A stretch of DNA of 33,399 bases from NCBI RefSeq assembly GCF_900187985.1, contig NZ_FZOA01000012.1, positions 1 through 33,399 on the forward strand, given 5' to 3'. Under the pieces are notes generated by a model. The model saw nothing but the letters and a program-made list of their open reading frames with translations. It was not told the DNA's origin and searched no databases. The stretch comes from Methylobacillus rhizosphaerae. Lineage in GTDB: Bacteria > Pseudomonadota > Gammaproteobacteria > Burkholderiales > Methylophilaceae. Of the stretch, positions 7,305 to 15,834 are shown in pieces. A program made the position numbers and the translations under genes. The first letter of the stretch is position 1, and each line of letters begins with the position of its first letter.

Positions 7305-9035
7305 TTAATTATCATTAGAATACAAACGCACATCTCCAATCCAGAGCTCCTTCCAGCGAGCAGGCCTGGTCAAAATCGCAGCTTGCGCAGGAAATCTATT
7401 TTCCATCAGATTGTATATACCATCCCCATACAAACTTCCAGCCAGGGACCACCGGCCATTCTCAATACTGTATATCTTGCCAATATAACTCATCAGCATA
7501 ATCCACTCATTGCGCCCATCACCATCCAGGTCCACAGACAAGACCGGACACGGTTCTGCCTCACTGCAGGTAGGTCGGACAGATGGATTGTCCAGCAGAT
7601 AGTCCACGAACTCAGCATCAAGTTCAGTACCCCGCGGATAAGGTCTCCACTGTTTAAACAACTGCTCTTGCGTCAGTTGATGTTCTTTACCCTCAGAAGA
7701 AGTGAAAGTACGGTACTCTACCGTCAAAGCAGCTTCTGCTTTCTGCTGGATCAGTACAGCATCAGGATGTATCGTATTCTTGCTGAGTTGCTGCAACACA
7801 GCATTGCCATAACGCTTTCCATTCAGGCGCAAGTATTCAAAATCAAAATCATAGGCGGCCAGCTTTCCGCTCATCAAACGGGCTACCTGGCTATTCACGG
7901 ATAATCGCACCGGGTCCAACACAGGGGTCAGGGTCAACAGCAACAGGACAACCACACTCAACGCTGCCAGGATATTCACTTGCCGCACTCCTGCCATCCA
8001 GACAGCTTGCCTTTTCAGCACCACCCAGGCGTAGCCCAGCGCGTAGATAGCTGCCAACACAACCACCAGCGCCGCCCAGACTCGATCCACTGTCCAGCCA
8101 TACTGGCTCACGCGCAGCCCCAGAGAGTATGCGCACAATGCGATATAAACCGGCATTGCCAACAGGCCGATACCGATAAAACGTAGCAGCCAGCGAGGAA
8201 AACGTTGCTCACCCGATGCATCCTGCCAGGCAGCATTAAACAGAAATATAGTGCAGGCCAGCAAAACAAGGATCAGGCTGGTGGCATATCCGGTTTTCCA
8301 TAACAAGGTGAGCCCCTGGAACGGCAGGGCCAACAGGAACAGAATCAGGATAAAACTCACCATGGGCAACAACCAGCCAAGAATGTTCAGGCTCGCGCGA
8401 TAAATGCCAACCAAAGCCTCTTCCTTTGCCGCATACAAGGAAATCCCAATACCGAAGACAATCGCCGTGACGGGATAAGCGAATATGCGACTGGTGAATA
8501 GATCCATGAACAAAGCAACATTGAGCACTTTGAACAGGCCAGCCAGCAGGAACAGTAATATCCAGAACACACCTGTGAACACTGCTGCCAGCGCAAGTTT
8601 GACGCAGTTACGCCACGCGGAGGCAAATAACAGCGAATAATTGCTGCACCAATTACCCTGGCTGAGTTGATGCTCCGCAAAAGGCAACAGGACAAACCAG
8701 CTGATGAACGCCATCGCACCTAAAAGAAAACCAGCCTGCCCAGTCCTGTGCAGAGGTAAATCCACAACCCAGGCCTGGTACCCGGTGTAGGATGCTGCAG
8801 CGGAGATCAACAGGGTAAACCCTGTCACCATGATCCATAAATACTTATCCTGCCTATATTTGGACAGCAGCATCAGGGTGGATGGCAGAATGATCACACC
8901 GGCATACAGTGGCCAGATCACACTTAAATAAGGCCCCGTGCCCGGCAGGCTGAGCAGCCACTCATGCAACAACCACAAGCCAATTCCCTGCAATGCAGCC
9001 CAGGCAATAATCCAGCTGCGCTCTGCTTTACTCAT
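7305..9035 (-). CDS. DUF4153 multi-spanning membrane protein
   Basis: 576 residues with about eleven hydrophobic segments in the first ~370 residues. The stretch around 140-215 (AWRNCVKLALAAVFTGVFW...FKVLNVALFMDLFTSRIFAYPV...GIGISLY) resembles DUF4153 proteins. The last ~200 residues are soluble and probably extracytoplasmic. They contain DLDGDGRNEWIML, a DxDxDG calcium-loop-like motif, in a part ending ARWKELWIGDVRLYS. Function is unknown for the family. A GAGGGA site precedes the ATG. The soluble C-terminus is not typical in my recollection and could be an added sensor or binding domain. Confidence 0.8.
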   Translation of the reverse strand: MSKAERSWIIAWAALQGIGLWLLHEWLLSLPGTGPYLSVIWPLYAGVIILPSTLMLLSKYRQDKYLWIMVTGFTLLISAAASYTGYQAWVVDLPLHRTGQAGFLLGAMAFISWFVLLPFAEHQLSQGNWCSNYSLLFASAWRNCVKLALAAVFTGVFWILLFLLAGLFKVLNVALFMDLFTSRIFAYPVTAIVFGIGISLYAAKEEALVGIYRASLNILGWLLPMVSFILILFLLALPFQGLTLLWKTGYATSLILVLLACTIFLFNAAWQDASGEQRFPRWLLRFIGIGLLAMPVYIALCAYSLGLRVSQYGWTVDRVWAALVVVLAAIYALGYAWVVLKRQAVWMAGVRQVNILAALSVVVLLLLTLTPVLDPVRLSVNSQVARLMSGKLAAYDFDFEYLRLNGKRYGNAVLQQLSKNTIHPDAVLIQQKAEAALTVEYRTFTSSEGKEHQLTQEQLFKQWRPYPRGTELDAEFVDYLLDNPSVRPTCSEAEPCPVLSVDLDGDGRNEWIMLMSYIGKIYSIENGRWSLAGSLYGDGIYNLMENRFPAQAAILTRPARWKELWIGDVRLYSNDN

Positions 9036-9091
9036 GTAAATTTCCCTCAGGCTGAGATAAATCTTTCGTTTATTCAGCGTGTTGTTTCCAC

Positions 9092-9097
9092 TATAAT
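9092..9097 (+). promoter_or_regulatory. -10 box of the panD operon promoter
   Basis: A perfect TATAAT 31 bases before the panD ATG. The -35 at 17 bases (TTTATT, 9069-9074) is weak. It would drive panD-rsfS-rlmH-phr. Confidence 0.5.
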
Positions 9098-9128
9098 AGT
9101 CGGTCTTGTTTTTTCACATTGACTGGCC

Positions 9129-9509
9129 ATGCAAAGAACTATGCTCAAATCCAAGCTGCACCGCGTATCCGTCACGCACTCGGAGTTGAACTACGAAGGC
9201 TCCTGTGCCATCGATGAAGTATTGCTGGAAGCAGCCAACATTAAAGAATATGAGCAGATTGACATATACAATGTCAATAATGGTGAACGCTTCACCACTT
9301 ATGCCATTCGTGCCGAACGCAATTCCGGCACCATTTCCGTCAACGGTGCCGCTGCACGCAGGGCCAGCCCTGGCGATCTGCTGATCATTGCCACTTATGC
9401 GAGCTATACAGTTGAAGAGCTCGCTGAATTCAAACCCCAGCTGGTGTATGTCGATGCGCAGAACCGTATCAACAACACACGCCAGCACATCCCGGTACAG
9501 ACTGCATAA
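9129..9509 (+). CDS. panD: Aspartate 1-decarboxylase proenzyme
   Basis: 126 residues. It decarboxylates aspartate to beta-alanine, the second substrate of PanC. The self-cleavage site is Gly24-Ser25 in NYEGSCAID; Ser25 becomes the pyruvoyl cofactor. Other motifs are [47 protein letters not shown]. An internal ATG at 9141 (MLKSKLH) is a possible start, but numbering from 9129 places the Gly-Ser pair exactly at the usual position. The stop abuts the rsfS start codon, implying co-translation. Confidence 0.97.
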   Translation: MQRTMLKSKLHRVSVTHSELNYEGSCAIDEVLLEAANIKEYEQIDIYNVNNGERFTTYAIRAERNSGTISVNGAAARRASPGDLLIIATYASYTVEELAEFKPQLVYVDAQNRINNTRQHIPVQTA

Positions 9510-9869
9510 ATGCTAGATTTAGAAGAAATGAAGCTGGCCGTCATTGACGCGCTGGAAGATATTAAAGCCTTTGATATTACGGTCATGGATGTGCGCAAGC
9601 TCACTTCATTGACCAGCTATATGATAGTGGCAAGTGCGAACTCCACACGCCAGACCAAGGCTATTGCCAACAATGTGCGCGAAAAGCTCAAAGAGAAAGG
9701 CGCCCCACTGCAGGGGATTGAAGGCGAAAAAGAAGGTGAATGGGTATTGGTGGACCTGACTGACATCGTGGTACATATCATGGTGCCTACTGCTCGCGCC
9801 TACTACAACCTTGAGCAACTCTGGGGCGAAACCGAAAACCGCCGCGCCACTGCTGCCTCCAGCAGCTGA
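9510..9869 (+). CDS. rsfS: Ribosomal silencing factor RsfS
   Basis: 119 residues. It binds ribosomal protein uL14 on the 50S subunit and blocks subunit joining when nutrients are scarce. Family motifs are present: DALEDIKAFDITVMDVR, TSYMIVASANSTRQTKAIANNV, GEKEGEWVLVDLTDIVVHIM, and YYNLEQLWGE at the C-terminus. Its ATG follows the panD stop directly. In most proteobacteria the gene just upstream is nadD, which is not here. Confidence 0.96.
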   Translation: MLDLEEMKLAVIDALEDIKAFDITVMDVRKLTSLTSYMIVASANSTRQTKAIANNVREKLKEKGAPLQGIEGEKEGEWVLVDLTDIVVHIMVPTARAYYNLEQLWGETENRRATAASSS

Positions 9870-9877
9870 TCCCCGTC

Positions 9878-10345
9878 TTGAAGCTCCGCATCCTTTCCGT
9901 TGGCCACAAAATGCCGGACTGGGTGCAGGCAGCTTGCGCTGAATATACCAAGCGCATGCCACGCGAAATGAGCGTGGATATCATTGAAATCAAGCCCGAC
10001 AAACGCGCTTCCGGGAAAAACTCGGATGTCGTGCAGGAAGCGGAAGCCAAGCGTATTCTCGAAGCCGTCGGACGCGACTATCTGATCGCGCTGGATGAGC
10101 GCGGACAGGAAGTCACGACACTGCAACTGGCAGATAAAATGCGCGGGTGGATGGAAAGCGGACGCGACGTCAGCCTGGTCATTGGGGGTGCCGATGGCCT
10201 GCATGACAGTCTTAAATCCCGCGCCGACTGGCTCTGGAGCCTTTCACGCCTCACAATGCCCCATGGCATGGTACGCGTAATGCTGAGTGAGCAACTCTAC
10301 CGTGGGTTAAGCGTCATCAATAACCACCCTTATCATCGCGAATAA
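9878..10345 (+). CDS. rlmH: 23S rRNA (pseudouridine1915-N3)-methyltransferase
   Basis: 155 residues, SPOUT-class methyltransferase that methylates pseudouridine 1915 in helix 69 of 23S rRNA on the 70S ribosome. The start is a TTG at 9878, chosen because it gives the canonical MKLRILSVGHKMPDWV and follows rsfS by eight bases. SAM-knot features: LIALDERGQ, VSLVIGGADGLHD, and the C-terminal RVMLSEQLYRGLSVINNHPYHRE. The rsfS-rlmH pairing is conserved. Confidence 0.96.
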   Translation: MKLRILSVGHKMPDWVQAACAEYTKRMPREMSVDIIEIKPDKRASGKNSDVVQEAEAKRILEAVGRDYLIALDERGQEVTTLQLADKMRGWMESGRDVSLVIGGADGLHDSLKSRADWLWSLSRLTMPHGMVRVMLSEQLYRGLSVINNHPYHRE

Positions 10346-10346
10346 A

Positions 10347-11771
10347 ATGTCCAAATCGCTGGTCTGGTTCAGGCGTGATTTGCGGGATTACGATCATGCG
10401 GCGCTATACCACGCTCTCAAGCACGCTGCGCCTGCCACATGCGTGTTTGTTTTCGATACCGATATCCTCGACACCCTAACCAACCGCCAGGACAAAAGGG
10501 TAGAGTTTATCTGGGAAAGCGTCCGGGAACTGAAACATGCTCTGCAACAGCAAGGCAGCGACCTGCTGATTCGCCATGGCCGGGCTGTGGAGGAAATCCC
10601 CAAACTTGCTTGCGCCCTGGGAGTGGAAAGCGTTTACTGCAATCATGACTATGAACCTGCCTGTATCGCGCGCGACAAATCAGTGCAGCAGGCACTAGCA
10701 AGCCACAACATCACATTTCACAGCTTCAAGGACCAGGTAATTTTTGAGCAGGATGAAATCCTGACCAAATCCGGCACCCCGTTCAGCGTTTTTACTCCCT
10801 ATAAGAACGCATGGCTCAGGACACTGAATGACTTTTACCTTCAGGCATACCCTGTAGGACCTTATCTCTCAAGATTGGCAACGAGCCTTCCAGAACCCAT
10901 GCCAACGCTGGAAAGCCTTGGATTTGAACACAGCGACCCCAACCTGCCAGCGCTTCCGACCGGTATGTCCGGCGGACAGCAACTATGCACCGACTTTCGT
11001 GACCGCATGCAACATTACCGCGATACACGTGACTTTCCAGCGATCAAGGGGCCTTCTTACCTCTCCGTTCATCTACGTTTCGGCACAGTTTCCATCCGCC
11101 AGTTGGCAAGCGCAGCCTACTATCAGGGCGGTGCTGGCGCAGAAACCTGGCTTTCGGAACTGATATGGCGCGATTTCTATTTCCAGATATTGCACCACCA
11201 CCCCCATATCGCCCATGGTCGTAGCTTCAAGCCGGAATTCGAGCAGATCCCGTTTTCCAATGATCGCGCCCTTTTCCAGGCATGGTGTAACGGAAAAACT
11301 GGCTACCCCCTCGTTGATGCCGCCATGCGCCAACTCAACCAGACTGGCTACATGCATAATCGCCTGCGCATGATTACTGCAAGCTTTCTGGTCAAGGACC
11401 TGCTGGTAGACTGGCGCTGGGGTGAGCGTTACTTTGCCACCCACCTGATTGATTTCGACCTGGCAGCCAACAATGGTGGCTGGCAATGGGCCGCTTCCAC
11501 TGGCTGTGATGCACAGCCCTGGTTCCGCATATTCAACCCGGTGACGCAATCAGAAAAATTTGATCCCCGGGGAAAGTTCATCCGCAAATACGTGCCTGAA
11601 CTCAAGCAATGTGACTCCAGGGAAATTCATGCGCCGTGGCTTATCCCTCCGCTGCAGCAGCAAGCACTCAAGCTGGTGATTGGCGAGAACTACCCCGCTC
11701 CCATCGTCAACCATGCACTGCAACGTGAGCGAGCACTTGCACTCTACAAAACGGCAGGCAGTCCACCATAG
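10347..11771 (+). CDS. phr: Deoxyribodipyrimidine photolyase (class I CPD photolyase)
   Basis: 474 residues. It repairs UV cyclobutane pyrimidine dimers with blue light, using FAD and an antenna pigment. The N-terminal alpha/beta antenna domain starts KSLVWFRRDLRDYDHAAL. The FAD/DNA-binding domain carries GPSYLSVHLRFGTVSIRQL, ELIWRDFYFQIL, GKTGYPLVDAAMRQLNQTGYMHNRLRMI, LVDWRWGERYFATHLIDFDLAANNGGWQWAASTG and the C-terminal YPAPIVNH. It begins one base after the rlmH stop, so it is probably read with the panD operon. Confidence 0.95.
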   Translation: MSKSLVWFRRDLRDYDHAALYHALKHAAPATCVFVFDTDILDTLTNRQDKRVEFIWESVRELKHALQQQGSDLLIRHGRAVEEIPKLACALGVESVYCNHDYEPACIARDKSVQQALASHNITFHSFKDQVIFEQDEILTKSGTPFSVFTPYKNAWLRTLNDFYLQAYPVGPYLSRLATSLPEPMPTLESLGFEHSDPNLPALPTGMSGGQQLCTDFRDRMQHYRDTRDFPAIKGPSYLSVHLRFGTVSIRQLASAAYYQGGAGAETWLSELIWRDFYFQILHHHPHIAHGRSFKPEFEQIPFSNDRALFQAWCNGKTGYPLVDAAMRQLNQTGYMHNRLRMITASFLVKDLLVDWRWGERYFATHLIDFDLAANNGGWQWAASTGCDAQPWFRIFNPVTQSEKFDPRGKFIRKYVPELKQCDSREIHAPWLIPPLQQQALKLVIGENYPAPIVNHALQRERALALYKTAGSPP

Positions 11772-11775
11772 CGCA

Positions 11776-11795
11776 GCCCTGCAGTCCGCCAGGGC
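11776..11795. other. Hairpin between convergent phr and fbp
   Basis: GCCCTG and CAGGGC form a six-base stem around an eight-base loop in the 48-base gap between two converging genes. No T-run follows on either strand, so it is at best a weak or rho-assisted terminator. Confidence 0.3.
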
Positions 11796-11819
11796 GCCAT
11801 ACCTCCCGGCAATCTAAAC

Positions 11820-12821
11820 TCAGGCGGAAGGGTCCTTGAAAGAGTGGTAACTGACCAATAATTCCAGCTCATTCCTGGCTCCCAGCATGACCGGCACGCG
11901 CTGGTGCAGGCTGGTCGGCTCGACTTCCAGAATGGACCTATGCCCAGTAGTCGCCATGCCACCTGCCTGCTGCACCAGCCAACCAAGGGGATTCGCCTCG
12001 TACAGCAGGCGCAAGCGCCCGCCACGCCCCACTGTGCGCTTATCCAGTGGATAGAGAAACACTCCACCACGTATCAGCAGCCTATGCACCTCGGCAACCA
12101 TCGCCGCCACCCAGCGCATATTGAAATCCTTGCCGCGCGGCCCGCTGTTCCCGGCAATGCATTCATCAATATAACGCTGTACCGGAGGCTGCCAGAACCG
12201 TTGATTGGACATATTGATGGCGAATTCCTGGGCATCCGGCGCAATCCGCATCTCCGGATGCGTTAAATAAAACTCCCCGGAATCAGGATCCAGCGTAAAT
12301 CCGTATACCCCATGTCCAAGCGTCAGAACAAACATGGTCGAAGTGCCATACAGCGCATATCCGGCGGCAATCTGACTGGTGCCGGGTTGAAAAAATGACT
12401 GCGCCACAATTGTCCCTGCCGGCTTTGGCAATAACGAGAAGATGCTGCCTACAGAAAAATTCAGGTCTACGTTGGAAGAGCCGTCCAATGGGTCAAATAC
12501 CAGCAGGTAGGCTGCATTTTTCCCACTGAACACCTGCACATGCTCCATTTCCTCAGAAGCAATGGCAGCTACATGTGGCTGCTGTTCTGCCATATTGGCA
12601 AAAATATCGTGGCTGATCAGGTCCAGGGTTTTCTGCTGCTCACCCTGGCTGTTCTCACTACCAGCATTGCCCATATTGCCGCGCAACGCTCCCCGGCTGA
12701 TTTCATAGGCAATGTCTTTGCATGTGGCTGCAATATCAGCGATCAGCGATAAACTTTCGCCCGGCACATTAAACTGCTGGCCGTGGCCGGTAAGGAATTG
12801 CGCAAGTGTCGGTGTTACCAT
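11820..12821 (-). CDS. fbp: Fructose-1,6-bisphosphatase class I
   Basis: 333 residues. It hydrolyses fructose-1,6-bisphosphate to fructose-6-phosphate (gluconeogenesis, and sugar-phosphate recycling in C1-assimilating cells). Motifs: IAAIASEEMEHV, LVFDPLDGSSNVDLNFSVGSIFSLL (metal site), YALYGTSTMFVLTLG, MRWVAAMVAEVHRLLIRGGVFLYP, RLRLLYEANPLGWLVQQAGG. The ATG at 12821 is preferred over the in-frame one at 12869 because AAAGGA lies five bases upstream and because homologues start near here. It is divergent from mlaA. Confidence 0.95.
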   Translation of the reverse strand: MVTPTLAQFLTGHGQQFNVPGESLSLIADIAATCKDIAYEISRGALRGNMGNAGSENSQGEQQKTLDLISHDIFANMAEQQPHVAAIASEEMEHVQVFSGKNAAYLLVFDPLDGSSNVDLNFSVGSIFSLLPKPAGTIVAQSFFQPGTSQIAAGYALYGTSTMFVLTLGHGVYGFTLDPDSGEFYLTHPEMRIAPDAQEFAINMSNQRFWQPPVQRYIDECIAGNSGPRGKDFNMRWVAAMVAEVHRLLIRGGVFLYPLDKRTVGRGGRLRLLYEANPLGWLVQQAGGMATTGHRSILEVEPTSLHQRVPVMLGARNELELLVSYHSFKDPSA

Positions 12822-12826
12822 GAATT

Positions 12827-12832
12827 TCCTTT
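12827..12832 (-). promoter_or_regulatory. Ribosome-binding site fixing the fbp start
   Basis: AAAGGA on the minus strand, five bases before the ATG at 12821. It removes 16 poorly conserved residues from the longest reading frame. Confidence 0.6.
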
Positions 12833-13024
12833 CAATCATGCCGGACCGATATCCGGAATCAACAGACACCGCATGATGCTCACATCAAAGGTGTTTCTTT
12901 TTTACAACTGGCAGCTCTACCCAGGCCGCACAAGGTCAAGATTCAATGGACATATAAAAACCGCTCGGTTAAAGTTAGCGCGTTTGTGTCAATTTAGAGA
13001 CACGATAACCATTAGGACAGATGT

Positions 13025-13747
13025 ATGCGCGTTAAAATTTCAGGGATTGCGCTTAGTGTTGCGCTGGCACTGACAATGTCAGGCTGTGCTACCCATGCCA
13101 ATAAGGACCCTCTGGAAAGTATGAACCGTGGGGTTTATAAATTCAATGATACTGCTGATAAAGCAGTCATCAAACCAATTGCGGGCGCCTACAAAGCAGT
13201 ATTGCCCAGCCCGATTCGTACTGGAGTCCACAATTTCTTCAGTAATCTCGGCACCTTTACCTCCTTGGTCAACAATATCCTGCAATTTGAACTCAGCAAG
13301 GCCATGGACAATGCCGGACGCCTGGTAATCAATTCCACCGTCGGTCTGGGTGGCTTGATTGATGTGGCTTCCATGGACAATATACCCAAGCATAACGCTG
13401 ACTTTGGTCAGACCCTGGGTAAATGGGGTGTCGGTAGCGGTGCCTATCTGGTATTGCCACTGGTGGGTCCAAGCAGTTATCGTGACGCCGTCGGGTTTGC
13501 TGTAGATTCAGTTTACCTCGACCCTATCCAATACCTTGATGAGACTCGTGCCCGCAATCAATTGCGACTGGTCAAGTTCATTGATTTGCGCGCCCAGTAT
13601 CTGCCTGCTAGCGACCTGATTGATGATGCAGCCCTGGATCCTTACATCTTCATGCGTGAAGCATACCTGCAACGCCGCGAACTCAGCATTACCGGCAAGG
13701 TCAGTGATGATTTCGATGACGATGATGACGATGACGACATTGAGTAA
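13025..13747 (+). CDS. mlaA: MlaA (VacJ) outer-membrane lipoprotein
   Basis: 240 residues. It is the outer-membrane component of the Mla pathway that removes mislocalised phospholipids from the outer leaflet and returns them inward. The signal peptide ends LTMSGC with the lipidated Cys at 20. Family motifs: DPLESMNRGVYKFND, FFSNLGTFTSLVNNILQ, GRLVINSTVGLGGLIDVAS, DFGQTLGKWGVGSGAYLVLPLVGPSSYRDAVG. The C-terminus ends in a run of eight Asp (FDDD...DIE), longer and more acidic than needed for the fold. No other mla gene is in the window, so it is encoded apart from the mlaFEDCB transporter. Confidence 0.95.
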   Translation: MRVKISGIALSVALALTMSGCATHANKDPLESMNRGVYKFNDTADKAVIKPIAGAYKAVLPSPIRTGVHNFFSNLGTFTSLVNNILQFELSKAMDNAGRLVINSTVGLGGLIDVASMDNIPKHNADFGQTLGKWGVGSGAYLVLPLVGPSSYRDAVGFAVDSVYLDPIQYLDETRARNQLRLVKFIDLRAQYLPASDLIDDAALDPYIFMREAYLQRRELSITGKVSDDFDDDDDDDDIE

Positions 13748-13762
13748 TCGCCAGTAAACATG

Positions 13763-13791
13763 AAAAAAGCCACGCAATGCGTGGCTTTTTT
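13763..13791. terminator. Bidirectional rho-independent terminator between mlaA and pmbA
   Basis: A perfect 13-base inverted repeat, AAAAAAGCCACGC and GCGTGGCTTTTTT, around an AAT loop. It gives a G+C stem with a T tail on both strands and serves the convergent mlaA and pmbA. Confidence 0.93.
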
Positions 13792-13812
13792 CATACCCGG
13801 CAGCAGGATGAA

Positions 13813-15201
13813 TCATTCACCACTGGCAACTGTCATCCGCTCGATCAGGATGGAGCCTGTCTGTTTGGAGCCCTGTACCAGCACATCATTTCCGACAGCC
13901 ACGATATTCATGAACATGTCTGCCAGGTTACCGGCAATGGTGATTTCCTCGACCGGATAGGCAATCACACCGTTTTCCACCCAGAAGCCTGCGGCCCCAC
14001 GGGAATAATCCCCTGTCACCATATTGATACCATGTCCCAATAGCTCAGTCACGAACAAACCGGTTCCCATCTGCCTGAGCAGGCCAGCCAGATCAAGGTC
14101 TCCATGCAGGATCACCAGGTTATGATTCCCGCCTGCATTGCCAGTACTCTGCATACCCAGCTTGCGCGCTGAATAGCTGCCCAGCATGTATCCTTCCAAC
14201 ACACCATTCCTGACCAATGTCCGGCTGCGCGTTGCCACCCCTTCATTATCAAAAGGGGAGCTGGCAAGCCCGCGCGGGGTATGTGCCAATTCCTCGATAT
14301 TGACCAGCGAGGACATGACTTGCTTGCCCAGGCTATCAAGCAGAAAAGATGACTTGCGATACAAGCTGCCTCCTGAAATTGCCGACACCAGGTGAGAAAG
14401 CAAGCCGCTGGCCAAAGGCGCCTCAAACAGTACAGGCACTTGCCCAGTCTTGACTTTGCCTGCATTCAGACGTCGCACCGTGCGCTCACCGGCGCGCAGG
14501 CCGACCTCTCGCGCAGAAGCCAGGTCACCAGCATGGCGCGCGCTGGTATACCAATAATCACGCTGCATGCTTTCACCAGCCTCCGCAATCACGGAGCAAC
14601 TGATTCCATGGCGGGAACTGGGATATCCAGCATTGAAGTCATTGCTGTTGGCATAGGAAAACAATCCTTCATAGGTGGACACTGAAGCCCCTTCGGAATT
14701 GGTAATCCGGGTATCGGTATCCCGTGCCGCCTGCTCGCATTCAACCGCCAGCGCAAGGGCATCATCGACGCTGATATCCCATGGATGGTACAAGTCCAGG
14801 TCGGGAATGTCCTGCGCCAGCAGCGCTGGATCAGCCAGGCCGCAAAATTCATCCTGGGCGGTATAGCGGGCAATATTGCATGCCGCCGCCACTGTATCCT
14901 TAAGGGCCTGGGCGCTCAGGTCTGAGGTGCTGGCATGCCCTTTCTGCTGACCGAAATACACGGTGACCGACATTCCCTTGTCACGGTTGTACTCTATGGT
15001 CTCGGTTTCACCCATGCGTACAGATACATTCTGCCCGATGCCCAGACTGACCTCAGCCTCAGCCGAGCTTGCCCCGGCATTCCGGGCCAGCTTCAATACT
15101 TCATCGCTCAAGCCCTTGAGATCATCCAGCGTGTATGAAAAGCGCGAACCACGCTCAGTCAAGTCTTTCACAGAAGTCTCTTCGCAAAAAACTGTTATCA
15201 T
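13813..15201 (-). CDS. pmbA: Metalloprotease PmbA/TldE
   Basis: 462 residues. It is the non-catalytic partner of TldD in a heterodimeric peptidase that matures modified peptides and degrades unfolded peptides. Motifs: SAEAEVSLGIGQNVSVRMGETETIEYNRDKG, TDTRITNSEGASVS, PVLFEAPLASGLLSHLVSAISG, PRGLASSPFDNEG, TGNAGGNHNLVI, MGTGLFVTELLGHGINMVTGDYSRGAAGFWVENG. tldD is not in the window. The start at 15201 is uncertain: it lies eight bases from the divergent yjgA ATG with no clear ribosome-binding site, and a GTG at 15171 is possible. Confidence 0.95.
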   Translation of the reverse strand: MITVFCEETSVKDLTERGSRFSYTLDDLKGLSDEVLKLARNAGASSAEAEVSLGIGQNVSVRMGETETIEYNRDKGMSVTVYFGQQKGHASTSDLSAQALKDTVAAACNIARYTAQDEFCGLADPALLAQDIPDLDLYHPWDISVDDALALAVECEQAARDTDTRITNSEGASVSTYEGLFSYANSNDFNAGYPSSRHGISCSVIAEAGESMQRDYWYTSARHAGDLASAREVGLRAGERTVRRLNAGKVKTGQVPVLFEAPLASGLLSHLVSAISGGSLYRKSSFLLDSLGKQVMSSLVNIEELAHTPRGLASSPFDNEGVATRSRTLVRNGVLEGYMLGSYSARKLGMQSTGNAGGNHNLVILHGDLDLAGLLRQMGTGLFVTELLGHGINMVTGDYSRGAAGFWVENGVIAYPVEEITIAGNLADMFMNIVAVGNDVLVQGSKQTGSILIERMTVASGE

Positions 15202-15209
15202 ACATCAGC

Positions 15210-15752
15210 ATGAAACCTAACAAGACAGAAAACACTGAACTCGACATCGAGCCCATCAGCAAAACCAGGCGCAAGGCGGAAGCTGACGCGGTCCAGGCAA
15301 TCGGCGTCACACTGGTCGGCCTTCCCAAGGATAAGCTTGCCAAGCTGGATCTGCCTGAAGCCCTGCAGGACGCCGTCAATGAAGCAAAACGCATTACTTC
15401 CAATGGCGCGCTGCGTCGGCAGATGCAGTATCTTGGCCGCCTGATGCGTGATATCGATACCACCCCGATTGTGGACCAGCTGCAACGCTGGGAAGGCACG
15501 CACCATGAAGAAAATGCCCGCTTCCACCGCCTGGAGCAATGGCGCACGCGCCTGATTGCAGACGAATCTTCGCTGGCGGAATTCATCAAGGAATACCCTC
15601 ATACGGAAGTGCAGCAGATCCGCAACCTGATCCGCAATGCACGCCGGGAGCAGGACGCAGCTAAACCACCCAAGAGCAGCCGGGAATTATTCAAGCTGTT
15701 ACGCAGCATTACTGAAAATTTAACGACAGAAACTGAACTCAACACCGATTAA
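15210..15752 (+). CDS. darP: Ribosome-associated protein DarP (YjgA, DUF615)
   Basis: 180 residues, highly charged. It is a late 50S assembly factor family known from E. coli YjgA. Visible landmarks: SKTRRKAEADAVQAIGVTLVGLP, ALRRQMQYLGRLMRDID, HRLEQWRTRLIAD, LRNLIRNARREQ-type C-terminal helix (here IRNLIRNARREQDAA) and ELFKLLRSI. The ATG at 15210 gives the family N-terminus; an upstream in-frame ATG at 15135 would overlap pmbA. The head-to-head pmbA/yjgA arrangement is also seen in E. coli. Confidence 0.93.
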   Translation: MKPNKTENTELDIEPISKTRRKAEADAVQAIGVTLVGLPKDKLAKLDLPEALQDAVNEAKRITSNGALRRQMQYLGRLMRDIDTTPIVDQLQRWEGTHHEENARFHRLEQWRTRLIADESSLAEFIKEYPHTEVQQIRNLIRNARREQDAAKPPKSSRELFKLLRSITENLTTETELNTD

Positions 15753-15773
15753 ACTATATCTGTAACAGCGAGC

Positions 15774-15834
15774 GGCCATGCTGCTTGCGGGTAGTTTCCC
15801 GAGGCACAGGACAATGCGACTTGCCAGCAAGGCC
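15774..15834 (+). promoter_or_regulatory. Structured leader upstream of the Mrp antiporter operon (candidate riboswitch or attenuator)
   Basis: GGCCATGCTG (15774-15783) can pair with CAGCAAGGCC (15825-15834): nine pairs with one A-A mismatch. It encloses a 41-base loop that contains a second hairpin, CGGG-TAGTTT-CCCG (15788-15801). It lies 40 bases before the mnhA start in a gap of 122 bases. A minute reading frame of 13 codons (15814-15855, MRLASKAKDYCKT) falls in the loop and stem. No known riboswitch class is recognised. A cation-responsive role is inferred only from the downstream genes. Confidence 0.4.
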
